A DNA stretch of 64,000 bases from Candidatus Pelagibacter communis (GTDB lineage Bacteria; Pseudomonadota; Alphaproteobacteria; Pelagibacterales; Pelagibacteraceae), in NCBI RefSeq assembly GCF_001179845.1, contig NZ_CVSB01000029.1:1-64000 (forward strand), read 5' to 3'. Positions 56,274 to 64,000 of this stretch are shown piece by piece (within the stretch, counting starts at the first letter, position 1; each line of letters starts with the position of its first letter). Under the pieces are notes generated by a model. The model ran no database searches. It was not told the DNA's origin and saw nothing but the letters and a program-made list of their open reading frames with translations. The position numbers were made by a program, and so were the translations under genes.

Positions 56274-58058
56274 ATGTACGAATTTATTAAAAAAAATATA
56301 TATCTAATAATATTATTTATTATCACATTATCGATAGGTTTTTTAACCTTTTTAACTTTTATAGATAAAGGATTTATTGAATTATCAGATCAAAATTTAC
56401 AAATTTTACTAGTTCTAAACATTATTCTTTTAATATCACTTTTTATTTTTATTTTTATTGAGATTAAAAATGCAATTAAAAATGATATTGATAAAGATGG
56501 TTTAAAATCAAACAAAAAATACATTACATACTTTGGTTTATTTACTTTAATTCCATCAGTATTAATTTCAATATTTTCACTTTTTTTATTTTCATTTGCT
56601 TTAGAGAAATATTTTGACAAAAAAGTTACCACAGTTGTGAACAATTCTTACGAGTTAGCAAGAAATTATGTTGAGGAAATTAGAAATAAAATTCAATCTG
56701 ATATTGTTTTAATAGCTTTTGATACGAATAAAAGTAAAAGATTTTTAAATGACAATCAAAATGAATATAAGAGATTTTTAGAGACACAAAAATTAATTAG
56801 AAATGTTGATGAAATTCACATTATAGACATTAATAAAAAAATTTTATTTTCAACATTGAATGATGATCAACAATATATACCACCTGTTGATAGAGCTTTA
56901 AATTTGGTTTTAGATGATGATAGGCCTTTAAAAATTATTAATGCGCCAGAAAATATTTCTGCAGCAATAATGAGACTACAAAATTTTGAAAATAGATTTT
57001 TGTATGTAATCAAGTATCTAGACAAAGATATTTCCAAATATTTGACTGAGTCTCAAGAAGCTATAAATTTTTACTATACAGTTGAGGAAAAAAGTACTGG
57101 AATTAAAATCTCATTTGCAATTATTTATATTATTGTTGTTAGTGTTTTATTATTTGTTTCTATATCTATCGCGATCAGATTTTCATCTAGGTTTTTTAGA
57201 TCTATTAATAACTTAATTTTAGCATCAACTTCCATCGGACAAGGAAATTTTAATGCAAAAGTTCCTGAAGTTAAGACAGATAAAGATTTAGAAACTTTAA
57301 ATAAAAATTTCAACTTAATGATAGATAGGTTGAAAAGTCAGCAAGAAAAATTAATTATTAATGAAAGACATGAAGCATGGGGAAGTTTAGCTAGAAAACT
57401 TGCTCATGAAATTAAAAATCCACTTACACCAATTCAATTAACTATAGATAGATTAAAAAATAAATATTCTAAACAATTAAATGAAAATGAAACTGAAAAT
57501 TTTAAAGATAATTTAAGAGTTATAAATAACCAAATAAAACAAATAGAAAAATTAGTTAATGAATTTTCTGACTTTGCAAGAATGCCAAAGCCAATATTTA
57601 GAGAAAATAACTTAGTGGACATTATTCAGGAGAATATAAATTTGCTCAAAGAATTAGATAATTCTATTGATATTAATTTCAAAAAAGATTTAAATAAAAT
57701 CATGTTAGATAGTGACAAAGAACAGATGAGTAGAGTATTTTTAAATTTGATTAAAAATTCTATAGAAAGCATCAATCAAAAAGCTCAAAACAACAACAAT
57801 TTCAGTAAAAAAATTGCTATTGAACTTACTAAAGATGATAGCCACATAATAGTATCTATACAAGATAATGGTGTTGGTTTTAGTGAATTAAAAAATAATA
57901 TTAAAGATATACTTAATCCGTATTTCACAACAAAGAAAAATGGAACCGGTTTAGGATTATCAATAGTTAATAAAATAATTAATGATCACAATGGAAAAAT
58001 AGACTTTATACCAATTCAAAACGGTGCAAAAATTAATATTATATTTTTAAAACAATAA
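56274..58058 (+). CDS. ntrY: NtrY-type membrane sensor histidine kinase
   Basis: Sensor of the NtrYX two-component system, linked in alphaproteobacteria to nitrogen and redox responses. The 594-aa protein has membrane segments at about 7-28, 42-62, 80-112 and 280-304, with an extracytoplasmic sensing domain between the last two. A HAMP domain follows (about 300-355). The phosphoacceptor is His378 in LAHEIKNPLTPIQLT. The kinase boxes are N (FLNLIKNSIESI), G1 (DNGVGF) and G2 (NGTGLGLSIV). I do not see a clear PAS domain between HAMP and His. It overlaps ntrX by one base. Confidence 0.93.
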   Translation: MYEFIKKNIYLIILFIITLSIGFLTFLTFIDKGFIELSDQNLQILLVLNIILLISLFIFIFIEIKNAIKNDIDKDGLKSNKKYITYFGLFTLIPSVLISIFSLFLFSFALEKYFDKKVTTVVNNSYELARNYVEEIRNKIQSDIVLIAFDTNKSKRFLNDNQNEYKRFLETQKLIRNVDEIHIIDINKKILFSTLNDDQQYIPPVDRALNLVLDDDRPLKIINAPENISAAIMRLQNFENRFLYVIKYLDKDISKYLTESQEAINFYYTVEEKSTGIKISFAIIYIIVVSVLLFVSISIAIRFSSRFFRSINNLILASTSIGQGNFNAKVPEVKTDKDLETLNKNFNLMIDRLKSQQEKLIINERHEAWGSLARKLAHEIKNPLTPIQLTIDRLKNKYSKQLNENETENFKDNLRVINNQIKQIEKLVNEFSDFARMPKPIFRENNLVDIIQENINLLKELDNSIDINFKKDLNKIMLDSDKEQMSRVFLNLIKNSIESINQKAQNNNNFSKKIAIELTKDDSHIIVSIQDNGVGFSELKNNIKDILNPYFTTKKNGTGLGLSIVNKIINDHNGKIDFIPIQNGAKINIIFLKQ

Positions 58059-59413
58059 TGGCTGAAGAAATTTTAATAGTAGATGATAACTCTGATATCA
58101 GAAATATAATTAATGAATTAATTATAGATGCTGGTTACAAAACTCGTTTGGCAGCTAATTATAATCAAGCTCTTGGTGAAATAGATAAGAAACTTCCTGA
58201 TGTTGCTATACTTGACGTTAAATTAGATAAAGGCGATAATGATGGGATTGAACTTCTATCTCATATCAAATCAAAAAATAAAGACATACCTGTTATAATT
58301 ATATCTGGTCATGCAAATATAGAAATGGCAGTAAAATCACTACATGAGGGTGCTTTTGAATTTATTGAAAAACCTTTTGATCAAGAACGGTTGCTAAATT
58401 TTGTTAGAAGAGCAGTTGAAAACTATAATCTAAAAAAGCAAAATAAAGAATATGAAACAAAATTATTTTCATCTTACGAATTAATTGGGAATAGTAAAAA
58501 TATTTTAAATATAACTGATCAAATTAACAAAATCTCCATTACAGAAAGTAGAGTATTTATTAATGGTCCGTCAGGATCTGGAAAAGAATTGATAGCAAGA
58601 AAAATTCATAAATTATCAAAAAGAAATAAAAATCCATTTGTAGTTTTGAACGGAGCTTTATTGGATTCAAATAAATACGAAATGGAATTATTTGGAGAAG
58701 AAAAAAATAATGGCTCTATATCCTATGGTGCTTTAGAAAAAGCTAATAAGGGAACTTTATTGATAGAACAAGTTTCTGATATTCCTTTAAACATTCAATC
58801 TAAAATTTTAAGAGTTTTAACAGATCAAAAATTTAAAAGAATTAATGGAACCAATGATGTAAATGTTGATGTTAGATTAATTTGTTCTTCTAGTAAGAAT
58901 TTAAAAACTGAAATAGAGATTGGAAATTTCAGAGAGGATTTGTTTCATAGAATTAATGTTTTTGAAATAAATATAGAGCCATTAAATCAAAGAATTTCTG
59001 ACATTCCACTTTTGATTAAATACTTTTCAAAAAAAGTATCAGAAAATTACAATATTAAAGAGCTTGAAATTGATGAAAACAATGGTTACATTTTAAATCA
59101 TAATTGGCATGGTAATGTAAGAGAATTAAGAAATTTAATTGAGAGAATTGCTATTCTTCAACCTGATTCAAAAGATAAAATATCAAATATAATTAAAGAA
59201 TCGCTAAAAAATACAAGTTTTGATAATCAAATAACTGAAAATAGCCTATCAGTGCCATTAAAAGAGGCTAGAGAAAAGTTTGAAAAAGAGTATTTAACTA
59301 TTCAATTAAAAAAATTTAATGGAAACATATCTAAAACTGCAAATTTTGTTGGCATGGATAGAACTGCACTTCATCGAAAATTAAAAATGTTGGGTGTGAA
59401 AGATATTAATTGA
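58058..59413 (+). CDS. ntrX: NtrX response regulator with degenerate ATPase centre
   Basis: Partner of NtrY. Receiver domain (1-125) has the acidic pocket at Asp9/Asp10 and phosphoacceptor Asp53. The AAA+ domain (about 145-380) has an intact Walker A GPSGSGKE (residues 170-177). The sigma-54 contact loop GAFTGA is missing: residues 213-226 read GEEKNNGSISYGAL. The Walker B Asp-Glu is replaced by Glu237-Gln238 in GTLLIEQVSDI. A Fis-type helix-turn-helix closes the protein (KKFNGNISKTANFVGMDRTALHRKLKML). 451 aa. The likely mode is DNA binding without sigma-54 activation. Confidence 0.92.
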   Translation: MAEEILIVDDNSDIRNIINELIIDAGYKTRLAANYNQALGEIDKKLPDVAILDVKLDKGDNDGIELLSHIKSKNKDIPVIIISGHANIEMAVKSLHEGAFEFIEKPFDQERLLNFVRRAVENYNLKKQNKEYETKLFSSYELIGNSKNILNITDQINKISITESRVFINGPSGSGKELIARKIHKLSKRNKNPFVVLNGALLDSNKYEMELFGEEKNNGSISYGALEKANKGTLLIEQVSDIPLNIQSKILRVLTDQKFKRINGTNDVNVDVRLICSSSKNLKTEIEIGNFREDLFHRINVFEINIEPLNQRISDIPLLIKYFSKKVSENYNIKELEIDENNGYILNHNWHGNVRELRNLIERIAILQPDSKDKISNIIKESLKNTSFDNQITENSLSVPLKEAREKFEKEYLTIQLKKFNGNISKTANFVGMDRTALHRKLKMLGVKDIN

Positions 59414-60804
59414 TGAACATAATCATTTGTGGTGCAGGAAGAGTAGGTTTTACTATAGCCAAACAGCTAAGTGAACAAGGTCATTCCATAACTGTTATTG
59501 ACCCATCTAGTGAAGATATTCAAAAAATTGACGATGCTCTAGATGTCAAGGCTATTGTTGGAAAAGGCACTTATCCTTCTATACTGGAAAAAGCTAACGC
59601 AACAGATACTGACATGATTATAGCAGTCACTAGAAATGACGAAATTAATATGCTTATTTGTCAAATAGCTTTTTCAATTTTCAAAATTCCAAAAAAAATA
59701 GCAAGAATAAGATCTCAAGATTATCTAAACCCAAAATTTACAAGAGTTTACAATAAAGAAAACTTACCAATAGATGTAATTATTTCACCAGAGATTGAAA
59801 TCGCTAAATCGATACAAAGAAAACTTGAGGCACCAGGAGCACTAGATAGTGTTCCGTTTGCTGATAATAAAATTAGATTATTAGAAATTTTAATCAATGA
59901 AAATTGTAAATTAATTAACATCAAACTTAACGATTTAACCAAAAAATATCCTAATTTAGATGCAAACATTATTGGAATAATAAGATATGAAAAATTTTTA
60001 ATTCCAAAGAAAAATGATGATTTAAGAAAAAATGATAAAATTTATGTGATAATTAACTCATCACAAATGTCAGATACTTTAGAAGCTTTTGGACATGATG
60101 AAAAAGTATCTAAAAATATCTTAATTGTAGGTGGTGGTAACATAGGTTTTAATTTAGCTAAAAATATTGAAGAAACTTTGGATGCTGCAAGAGTTAAAAT
60201 TATTGAAAAAAATAAAGAAAGAGCTGAATTTCTTGCCAGTGAATTAAATAATACGATTGTTATTAATGGAGATGCTTTAGATGAAGAGGTTCTTGAAGAG
60301 GCTAATTTACAAGAAGCAGAAACGGTTCTTGCTTTAACAAATGATGATGAGGATAATTTAATGGTGAGTGTTCTTGTTGAAAAATTTGCAAAAGATGAAA
60401 AAGATATTGATGACAAAAGAACAATGGCTTTAATTAATAAGCCAAATTATTCTTTATTACAAAATTCTTTAAAAATTGATGATCTTATAGATCCACGAAT
60501 GAATACAGTATCAAGTATTTTAAAACATATTCATAAAGGTACAATCGAAACAGCTTATACAATTATGGATGGTGAGTATGAAGTAATTGAAGCTGAAATT
60601 ATAGAAACTTCTGAGCTTATTAATAAAGAATTAAAAAATTCTAACTTACCTGAAGAAATAAGAATAGGCGCTGTATTAAGGGAAAATAAAGTTATTATAC
60701 CAAGATCAAATTTTGTTTTTCAAAAAGAGGATAAAGTTGTTTTCTTAGCTAAGAAAGACTCAATTTCAGTAGTAGAGAATATATTTAGAATTAGTTCTAT
60801 TTAA
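59413..60804 (+). CDS. trkA: TrkA, NAD-binding regulator of potassium uptake
   Basis: Peripheral regulator of the Trk potassium channel. I start at the ATG at 59413 (TGATG junction with ntrX); an in-frame TTG three bases earlier is unlikely. The 463 aa hold two RCK units, each with a Rossmann GxGxxG: IICGAGRVGFTIA at the start and IVGGGNIGFNLAKN near residue 237. Each is followed by a TrkA_C domain (near 150-215 and 380-460). In other alphaproteobacteria ntrYX and trkA are neighbours too. Confidence 0.94.
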   Translation: MNIIICGAGRVGFTIAKQLSEQGHSITVIDPSSEDIQKIDDALDVKAIVGKGTYPSILEKANATDTDMIIAVTRNDEINMLICQIAFSIFKIPKKIARIRSQDYLNPKFTRVYNKENLPIDVIISPEIEIAKSIQRKLEAPGALDSVPFADNKIRLLEILINENCKLINIKLNDLTKKYPNLDANIIGIIRYEKFLIPKKNDDLRKNDKIYVIINSSQMSDTLEAFGHDEKVSKNILIVGGGNIGFNLAKNIEETLDAARVKIIEKNKERAEFLASELNNTIVINGDALDEEVLEEANLQEAETVLALTNDDEDNLMVSVLVEKFAKDEKDIDDKRTMALINKPNYSLLQNSLKIDDLIDPRMNTVSSILKHIHKGTIETAYTIMDGEYEVIEAEIIETSELINKELKNSNLPEEIRIGAVLRENKVIIPRSNFVFQKEDKVVFLAKKDSISVVENIFRISSI

Positions 60805-60808
60805 TTAA

Positions 60809-62215
60809 ATGTCTTTTTTTAGAGTTAAATACTTAAGTTTTTTTTTTATATTAATATCTTTCTTTTCTTTTTTTAATATTATTTATTCATATTATTTTAA
60901 TTTATATCTAAATCTAAACACATATTATTTTAGCTTAATTATTTCTGCAATGATTGGAATAATTTTTTACAAAATTAAAACCGATCAAAAAAAACCTTCA
61001 ATATTTGAAAAAATATTAACCGTTCTATTGGGATATTTTTTAATGCCTTTGATCTTATCGATACCTTTTTATTTAAGCATATATAATCTATCTTTTATAA
61101 ATTCTTTATTCGAAACTGTCTCGGGCTTTACCTCAACAGGTTTTACTGTCTTTGAAAACATTAAACATATTGATCCAGGTTTAATTTTATGGAGATCATC
61201 AATACAATGGATAGGTGGTTTATATTTTTTATATTCTATTATTTTTTTAATTGATATTTACGATGAAAGTTTAAAAAAATCTTTAACTAATTTTTTATCT
61301 TTTAATTCTAGTGAAGTTTTAAAACAATCAATTAAAATTCTTTTATTATACTCAGGATTAACTATCTCAATTTTTATTATTCTAAACATTCTTGGAATTA
61401 GATCATTTAATTCACTGAATTTAGCAATGACTATAATTTCTTCAGGAGGATTTTTACCTGTGAATGAACTTTCATCAATTTTAATAAATGATTTTCAAAT
61501 AATTATATTTTCTTTTTTAATGTTAATTTCTTTTTTTAGTATTTTTTTTACATACAATTTAATTTTTTTAAGAAATAAAAATTTAAATTTTTTTTATGAA
61601 GATATACATTTATTTTTATACTTTCTTATTGTTGTAAGTATATTTTTTGTTTTCTTTAGTTATGATGCTAATTTCACATTCAGTTTTTTATCTTTAGTAA
61701 GTAGTATTTCTAATATTGGTATTTCTCTCGAAATTGATCAAGCTAACTTAAATTTTATATATATATTACTTGTAATTATTGGTGGATCTTTTTTTTCTAC
61801 AAGTTCAGGTTTAAGGTTTTTAAAAATATATTCTTTAACTAAATATTCAATTAATCAAATTCTTTCTTTTAGCCGGCCGAAAAATGTATTTATGAATAAA
61901 TTGGTTTTTTCTAAAATTAATTTTGACACAAAAGACATAAATAAATATTTTTTAACAATATTAATTTTTGTTATTTCACTTTTTTCTTTAACAATCATAT
62001 TGTCTTTGTCTAATATTCAATTTGAATATTCGTTTAAATTAGCTGTTCTGACATTGATGAACACGGTTAATTCGTCTGCTTACGGTCTATCTGACTTTGA
62101 TTTTCAAAATTTGCACTTTTTAACCAAATATCTTCTAATATTTTTTATGATTATCGGAAGGGTTGAACTGTTATCTTTATTGTTGATTGCTAAAAAATTC
62201 CTTTTTAAAAATTAA
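60809..62215 (+). CDS. trkH: TrkH-type potassium transporter membrane subunit
   Basis: Forms the potassium pore that TrkA regulates. 468 aa, almost entirely hydrophobic, with about ten membrane segments and four pore loops: ETVSGFTSTGFTVFE (near 106), IISSGGFLPVNE (near 210), SSISNIGISLE (near 303) and TVNSSAYGLSDF (near 415). These match the TrkH/KtrB four-fold pattern, though loops three and four lack the standard TTGF-type sequence. It lies 4 nt after trkA. Confidence 0.9.
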   Translation: MSFFRVKYLSFFFILISFFSFFNIIYSYYFNLYLNLNTYYFSLIISAMIGIIFYKIKTDQKKPSIFEKILTVLLGYFLMPLILSIPFYLSIYNLSFINSLFETVSGFTSTGFTVFENIKHIDPGLILWRSSIQWIGGLYFLYSIIFLIDIYDESLKKSLTNFLSFNSSEVLKQSIKILLLYSGLTISIFIILNILGIRSFNSLNLAMTIISSGGFLPVNELSSILINDFQIIIFSFLMLISFFSIFFTYNLIFLRNKNLNFFYEDIHLFLYFLIVVSIFFVFFSYDANFTFSFLSLVSSISNIGISLEIDQANLNFIYILLVIIGGSFFSTSSGLRFLKIYSLTKYSINQILSFSRPKNVFMNKLVFSKINFDTKDINKYFLTILIFVISLFSLTIILSLSNIQFEYSFKLAVLTLMNTVNSSAYGLSDFDFQNLHFLTKYLLIFFMIIGRVELLSLLLIAKKFLFKN

Positions 62216-62243
62216 TTTAGTATTATATATATCAATAAATTTT

Positions 62244-62320
62244 GCGCCCTTAGCTCAGCTGGATAGAGCATCGGTTTTCTAAACCGAGGGTCGGAGGTTC
62301 GAATCCTTCAGGGCGCGCCA
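62244..62320 (+). tRNA. tRNA-Arg (anticodon TCT)
   Basis: The 77-nt cloverleaf has acceptor stem GCGCCCT pairing with AGGGCGC, a D arm with TAGCTCAGCTGGATAGAGC, an anticodon stem TCGGT/ACCGA around the loop TTTCTAA with anticodon TCT, a T arm with GGAGGTTCGAATCCTTC and an encoded CCA after discriminator G. It reads AGA, the favoured Arg codon of this AT-rich genome. It follows trkH by 28 nt. Confidence 0.95.
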
Positions 62321-62497
62321 TTTCTTACTTTTTACCTATTAATTATTTAAAAATTAGGCTTGACGTTAGTTTATACAGAATTCAAATTTATTGTTAATTT
62401 TCCTTGAACAGTATTTTCTTACATGTTTAAATTATGAATATTCAAAAGTGATTTTGAATTATTTGTTAACAAATAAAAATAACATAAAGGAAGAATA
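62321..62497 (+). promoter_or_regulatory. aapJ upstream region: promoter candidate and 5' UTR hairpin
   Basis: This 177-nt gap between tRNA-Arg and aapJ holds a candidate promoter, TTGACG (62360-62365) with TCAAAT 16 nt downstream (62382-62387); a second, weaker TTGAAC is at 62404. Closer to the gene a perfect 8-bp inverted repeat, ATTCAAAA (62440-62447) and TTTTGAAT (62452-62459), encloses the loop GTGA, a GNRA-type tetraloop. The hairpin lies 38 nt before the start codon. I do not recognise it as a known riboswitch. Confidence 0.5.
62486..62493 (+). promoter_or_regulatory. Strong Shine-Dalgarno sequence of aapJ
   Basis: AAAGGAAG lies 4 nt before the ATG at 62498. It is the clearest ribosome binding site in the window, where most genes have none and depend on overlap with the gene before. 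It fits a very highly expressed periplasmic protein and fixes the start choice. Confidence 0.75.
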
Positions 62498-63538
62498 ATG
62501 TTTAAATACTTAAAACAATTAACTTCTTTAGTTGCTATGGTTGCAGTGTTGTTTACTTTTACAACAGAAACTATGGCTGCTAAAAAATCTAAAACACTTA
62601 AAAACACTCAAAAGAAGGGTTTTGTAAGATGTGGAGTATCTCAAGGTCTTCCAGGGTTTTCTAATGCTGATGCTGCAGGAAATTGGACTGGTATTGATGT
62701 TGATGTATGTAGAGCGGTAGCTGCTGCAGTACTAGGTGATGCAAACAAAGTTAAGTTTACACCACTAAGTGCTAAAGAAAGATTTACAGCTTTAACTTCT
62801 GGTGAGATTGATATCTTATCAAGAAACACAACTTGGACTCTTTCTAGAGATGCTGATATCGGACTTACTTTCGTTGGAGTAAACTTCTACGATGGTCAAG
62901 GTTTCATGGTTAGAAAAAGTTCTGGTATTACTTCAACAAGCCAATTCAAAGATGGTATCTCAGCTTGTACAAACATTGGTACAACAACTGAGTTAAACAT
63001 GAGAGACTTCTTTAACTCTAAAGGAATTTCTTATGAGCCAGTTGCTTTTGAAAAAGCTGATGAAGTCGTAGCTGCTTATGATGCTGGTAGATGTGATACT
63101 TACACTACTGATAAATCAGGTCTTGCTGCACAAAGAACTAAAATGTCTAACCCAGATGATCACATTGTATTACCTGAAACTGTTTCTAAAGAGCCTTTAG
63201 GACCAGTTGTAAGACAAGGTGACTCTGTATGGGAAGATATCGTTAGATGGTCTTTAAATGCTATGATTGAAGCAGAAGAGTACGGAATTACTTCTGCAAA
63301 TGCAGACTCAATGAAAACTTCAGACAACCCAGCTGTAAAAAGATTAGTTGGTGCTGAAGGTGAATTAGGTGCTGCTTTTGGTCTAGACAATGAGTGGAGC
63401 TTAAGAATTATCAAGCAAGTTGGTAACTATGGTGAAAGCTACAAAAGAAATATAGCTGACACTGGAATTTTACCTGACAGAGGTCCAAATGAATTATGGA
63501 CTAAAGGTGGAATTCTTTATGTACCACCTGCAAGATAA
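62498..63538 (+). CDS. aapJ: AapJ/BztA-type general L-amino acid ABC transporter, substrate-binding protein
   Basis: Periplasmic binding protein that delivers L-amino acids to the AapQMP transporter. The 346-aa precursor starts with a signal peptide (hydrophobic residues 9-22, likely cut after TMAA). The mature part belongs to the family-3 solute-binding proteins: GFVRCGVSQGLPGFSNADAAGNW-type ligand region, VDVCRAVAAAVLGD, and the AapJ-specific end PDRGPNELWTKGGILYVPP. The codon choice is more regular than in neighbours (many GCT, GGT and AGA codons), consistent with high expression. A terminator follows, then aapQ. Confidence 0.95.
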   Translation: MFKYLKQLTSLVAMVAVLFTFTTETMAAKKSKTLKNTQKKGFVRCGVSQGLPGFSNADAAGNWTGIDVDVCRAVAAAVLGDANKVKFTPLSAKERFTALTSGEIDILSRNTTWTLSRDADIGLTFVGVNFYDGQGFMVRKSSGITSTSQFKDGISACTNIGTTTELNMRDFFNSKGISYEPVAFEKADEVVAAYDAGRCDTYTTDKSGLAAQRTKMSNPDDHIVLPETVSKEPLGPVVRQGDSVWEDIVRWSLNAMIEAEEYGITSANADSMKTSDNPAVKRLVGAEGELGAAFGLDNEWSLRIIKQVGNYGESYKRNIADTGILPDRGPNELWTKGGILYVPPAR

Positions 63539-63556
63539 TTGCATATTTAACAAATT

Positions 63557-63589
63557 AAAAAGGGCTAGATTTTTCTAGCCCTTTTTTTT
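63557..63589 (+). terminator. Rho-independent terminator between aapJ and aapQ
   Basis: A perfect 9-bp stem, AGGGCTAGA (63561-63569) and TCTAGCCCT (63574-63582), encloses a TTTT loop and runs into a T tract (63582-63589). The A run before it extends the stem. It is the clearest intrinsic terminator in the window. Lying inside the transporter operon, it probably lets aapJ mRNA accumulate above the permease mRNA. Confidence 0.9.
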
Positions 63590-63601
63590 ATAAGCGTTCA
63601 A

Positions 63602-64000
63602 ATGGACCTAAAATTACAAAAAATCATTCCCCAATTAATTACCGTTTTAGTTGTGGTATTAGTTTTTGGATTTTTTACATACAATGCTCAAATCAATATG
63701 GAGAATAGAGGTATTGATTTCGGATATGGGTTTCTTTCCCAAGAATCTTCATTTGATGTACAGTTTTCACTTATAGAATATGATGGATCTCATTCTTATT
63801 TCCGAGCTTACCTTGTTGGTTTGCTAAATACTATTTTAGTTTCTGTAATTGGAATTATTTTTGCAACAATTTTAGGAGTTATAGTTGGAGTAGCAAGACT
63901 TTCTCCAAATTATTTAATAAATCAATTTGCTGCTTTCTATGTAGAATTTTTTAGAAACATCCCATTGCTTTTACAAATATTTTTTTGGTATTTTGCTGCT
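63602..64000 (+). CDS. aapQ: AapQ/BztB-type amino acid ABC transporter permease (3' end outside window)
   Basis: The frame opens with ATG at 63602, 12 nt past the terminator's T tract, and stays open to the window end (133 codons). A first membrane helix (about residues 9-25) is followed by the family segment FGYGFLSQESSFDVQFSLIEY, then the permease core starting at AYLVGLLNTILVSVIG and the EFFRNIPLLLQIFFWY EAA-type segment. This matches the AapQ/BztB permease, partner of AapJ. The remaining two-thirds lie downstream. Confidence 0.92.
   Translation, partial: MDLKLQKIIPQLITVLVVVLVFGFFTYNAQINMENRGIDFGYGFLSQESSFDVQFSLIEYDGSHSYFRAYLVGLLNTILVSVIGIIFATILGVIVGVARLSPNYLINQFAAFYVEFFRNIPLLLQIFFWYFAA

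Noticed and set aside
1-64000. CRISPR arrays, insertion sequences, prophage genes, att sites or toxin-antitoxin pairs
   Set aside because: I found no repeated spacer pattern, no transposase, integrase or phage structural motifs and no small paired toxin-antitoxin frames; almost every base lies in recognised core genes.

Overview
The window is a gene-dense, strongly AT-rich piece of chromosome from an alphaproteobacterium of the SAR11 clade (Pelagibacterales). The support is: very low GC by eye, Lys/Asn/Ile-rich proteins, spacers of a few bases or small overlaps between most genes, alphaproteobacterial gene order (complex I operon, then birA-coaX-rnj-DUF1467-proS-lolC-lolD-dnaE; rpsB-tsf-frr-uppS-cdsA-dxr-bamA; trpEGDC-lexA; tpiA-secG-pyrG-kdsA-eno; cinA-pgpA-ispDF-ntrYX), and an AapJ-type amino-acid ABC transporter. 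Strain and species cannot be fixed from the sequence alone. I see no prophage, insertion sequence, CRISPR array, rRNA or replication origin. No stretch above 300 bases lacks a gene.

Layout: 1-3594 holds the protein quality-control ATPases clpX (cut by the window edge) and lon. tRNA-Val and tRNA-Asp follow. From 3896 to 27562 there are 22 genes on the + strand with no gap above 15 nt: all 14 complex I subunits, then biotin ligase, pantothenate kinase, RNase J, a small membrane protein, ProRS, LolC/LolD and the DNA polymerase III alpha subunit. A 130-nt leader with pseudoknot-like complementarity precedes rpsB. The next + strand block (27693-39346) covers translation factors (rpsB, tsf, frr), isoprenoid and phospholipid steps (uppS, cdsA, dxr), outer-membrane assembly (bamA, Skp-like) and lipid A synthesis (fabZ, lpxD, lpxA, lpxI, lpxB). 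Two genes usual in this order, pyrH and rseP, are not here.

The minus-strand block 39323-46738 reads ppiD-like, trpE, trpG, trpD, trpC, lexA, gltX, with an alphaproteobacterial SOS box (GTTC-N7-GTTC) before lexA. Divergent from it, tpiA-secG-pyrG-kdsA, a putative 2-oxoglutarate/Fe(II) oxygenase, eno, ftsB, lipA and ratA run on the + strand to 54204. A short minus block holds cinA (C-terminal form), pgpA and the ispDF fusion. Then ntrY-ntrX and the potassium uptake genes trkA-trkH run on the + strand, followed by tRNA-Arg. The window ends with aapJ, which has an unusually strong Shine-Dalgarno sequence and a downstream terminator, and the start of aapQ.

Most of the window is core genome. The points that most deserve a second look are the rpsB leader fold, the NtrX ATPase with a degenerate Walker B as well as no GAFTGA loop, the oxygenase inserted between kdsA and eno, the missing pyrH and rseP, the minimal BirA, the PpiD-like protein without a visible parvulin domain, and the GC-rich, foldable start of pyrG.
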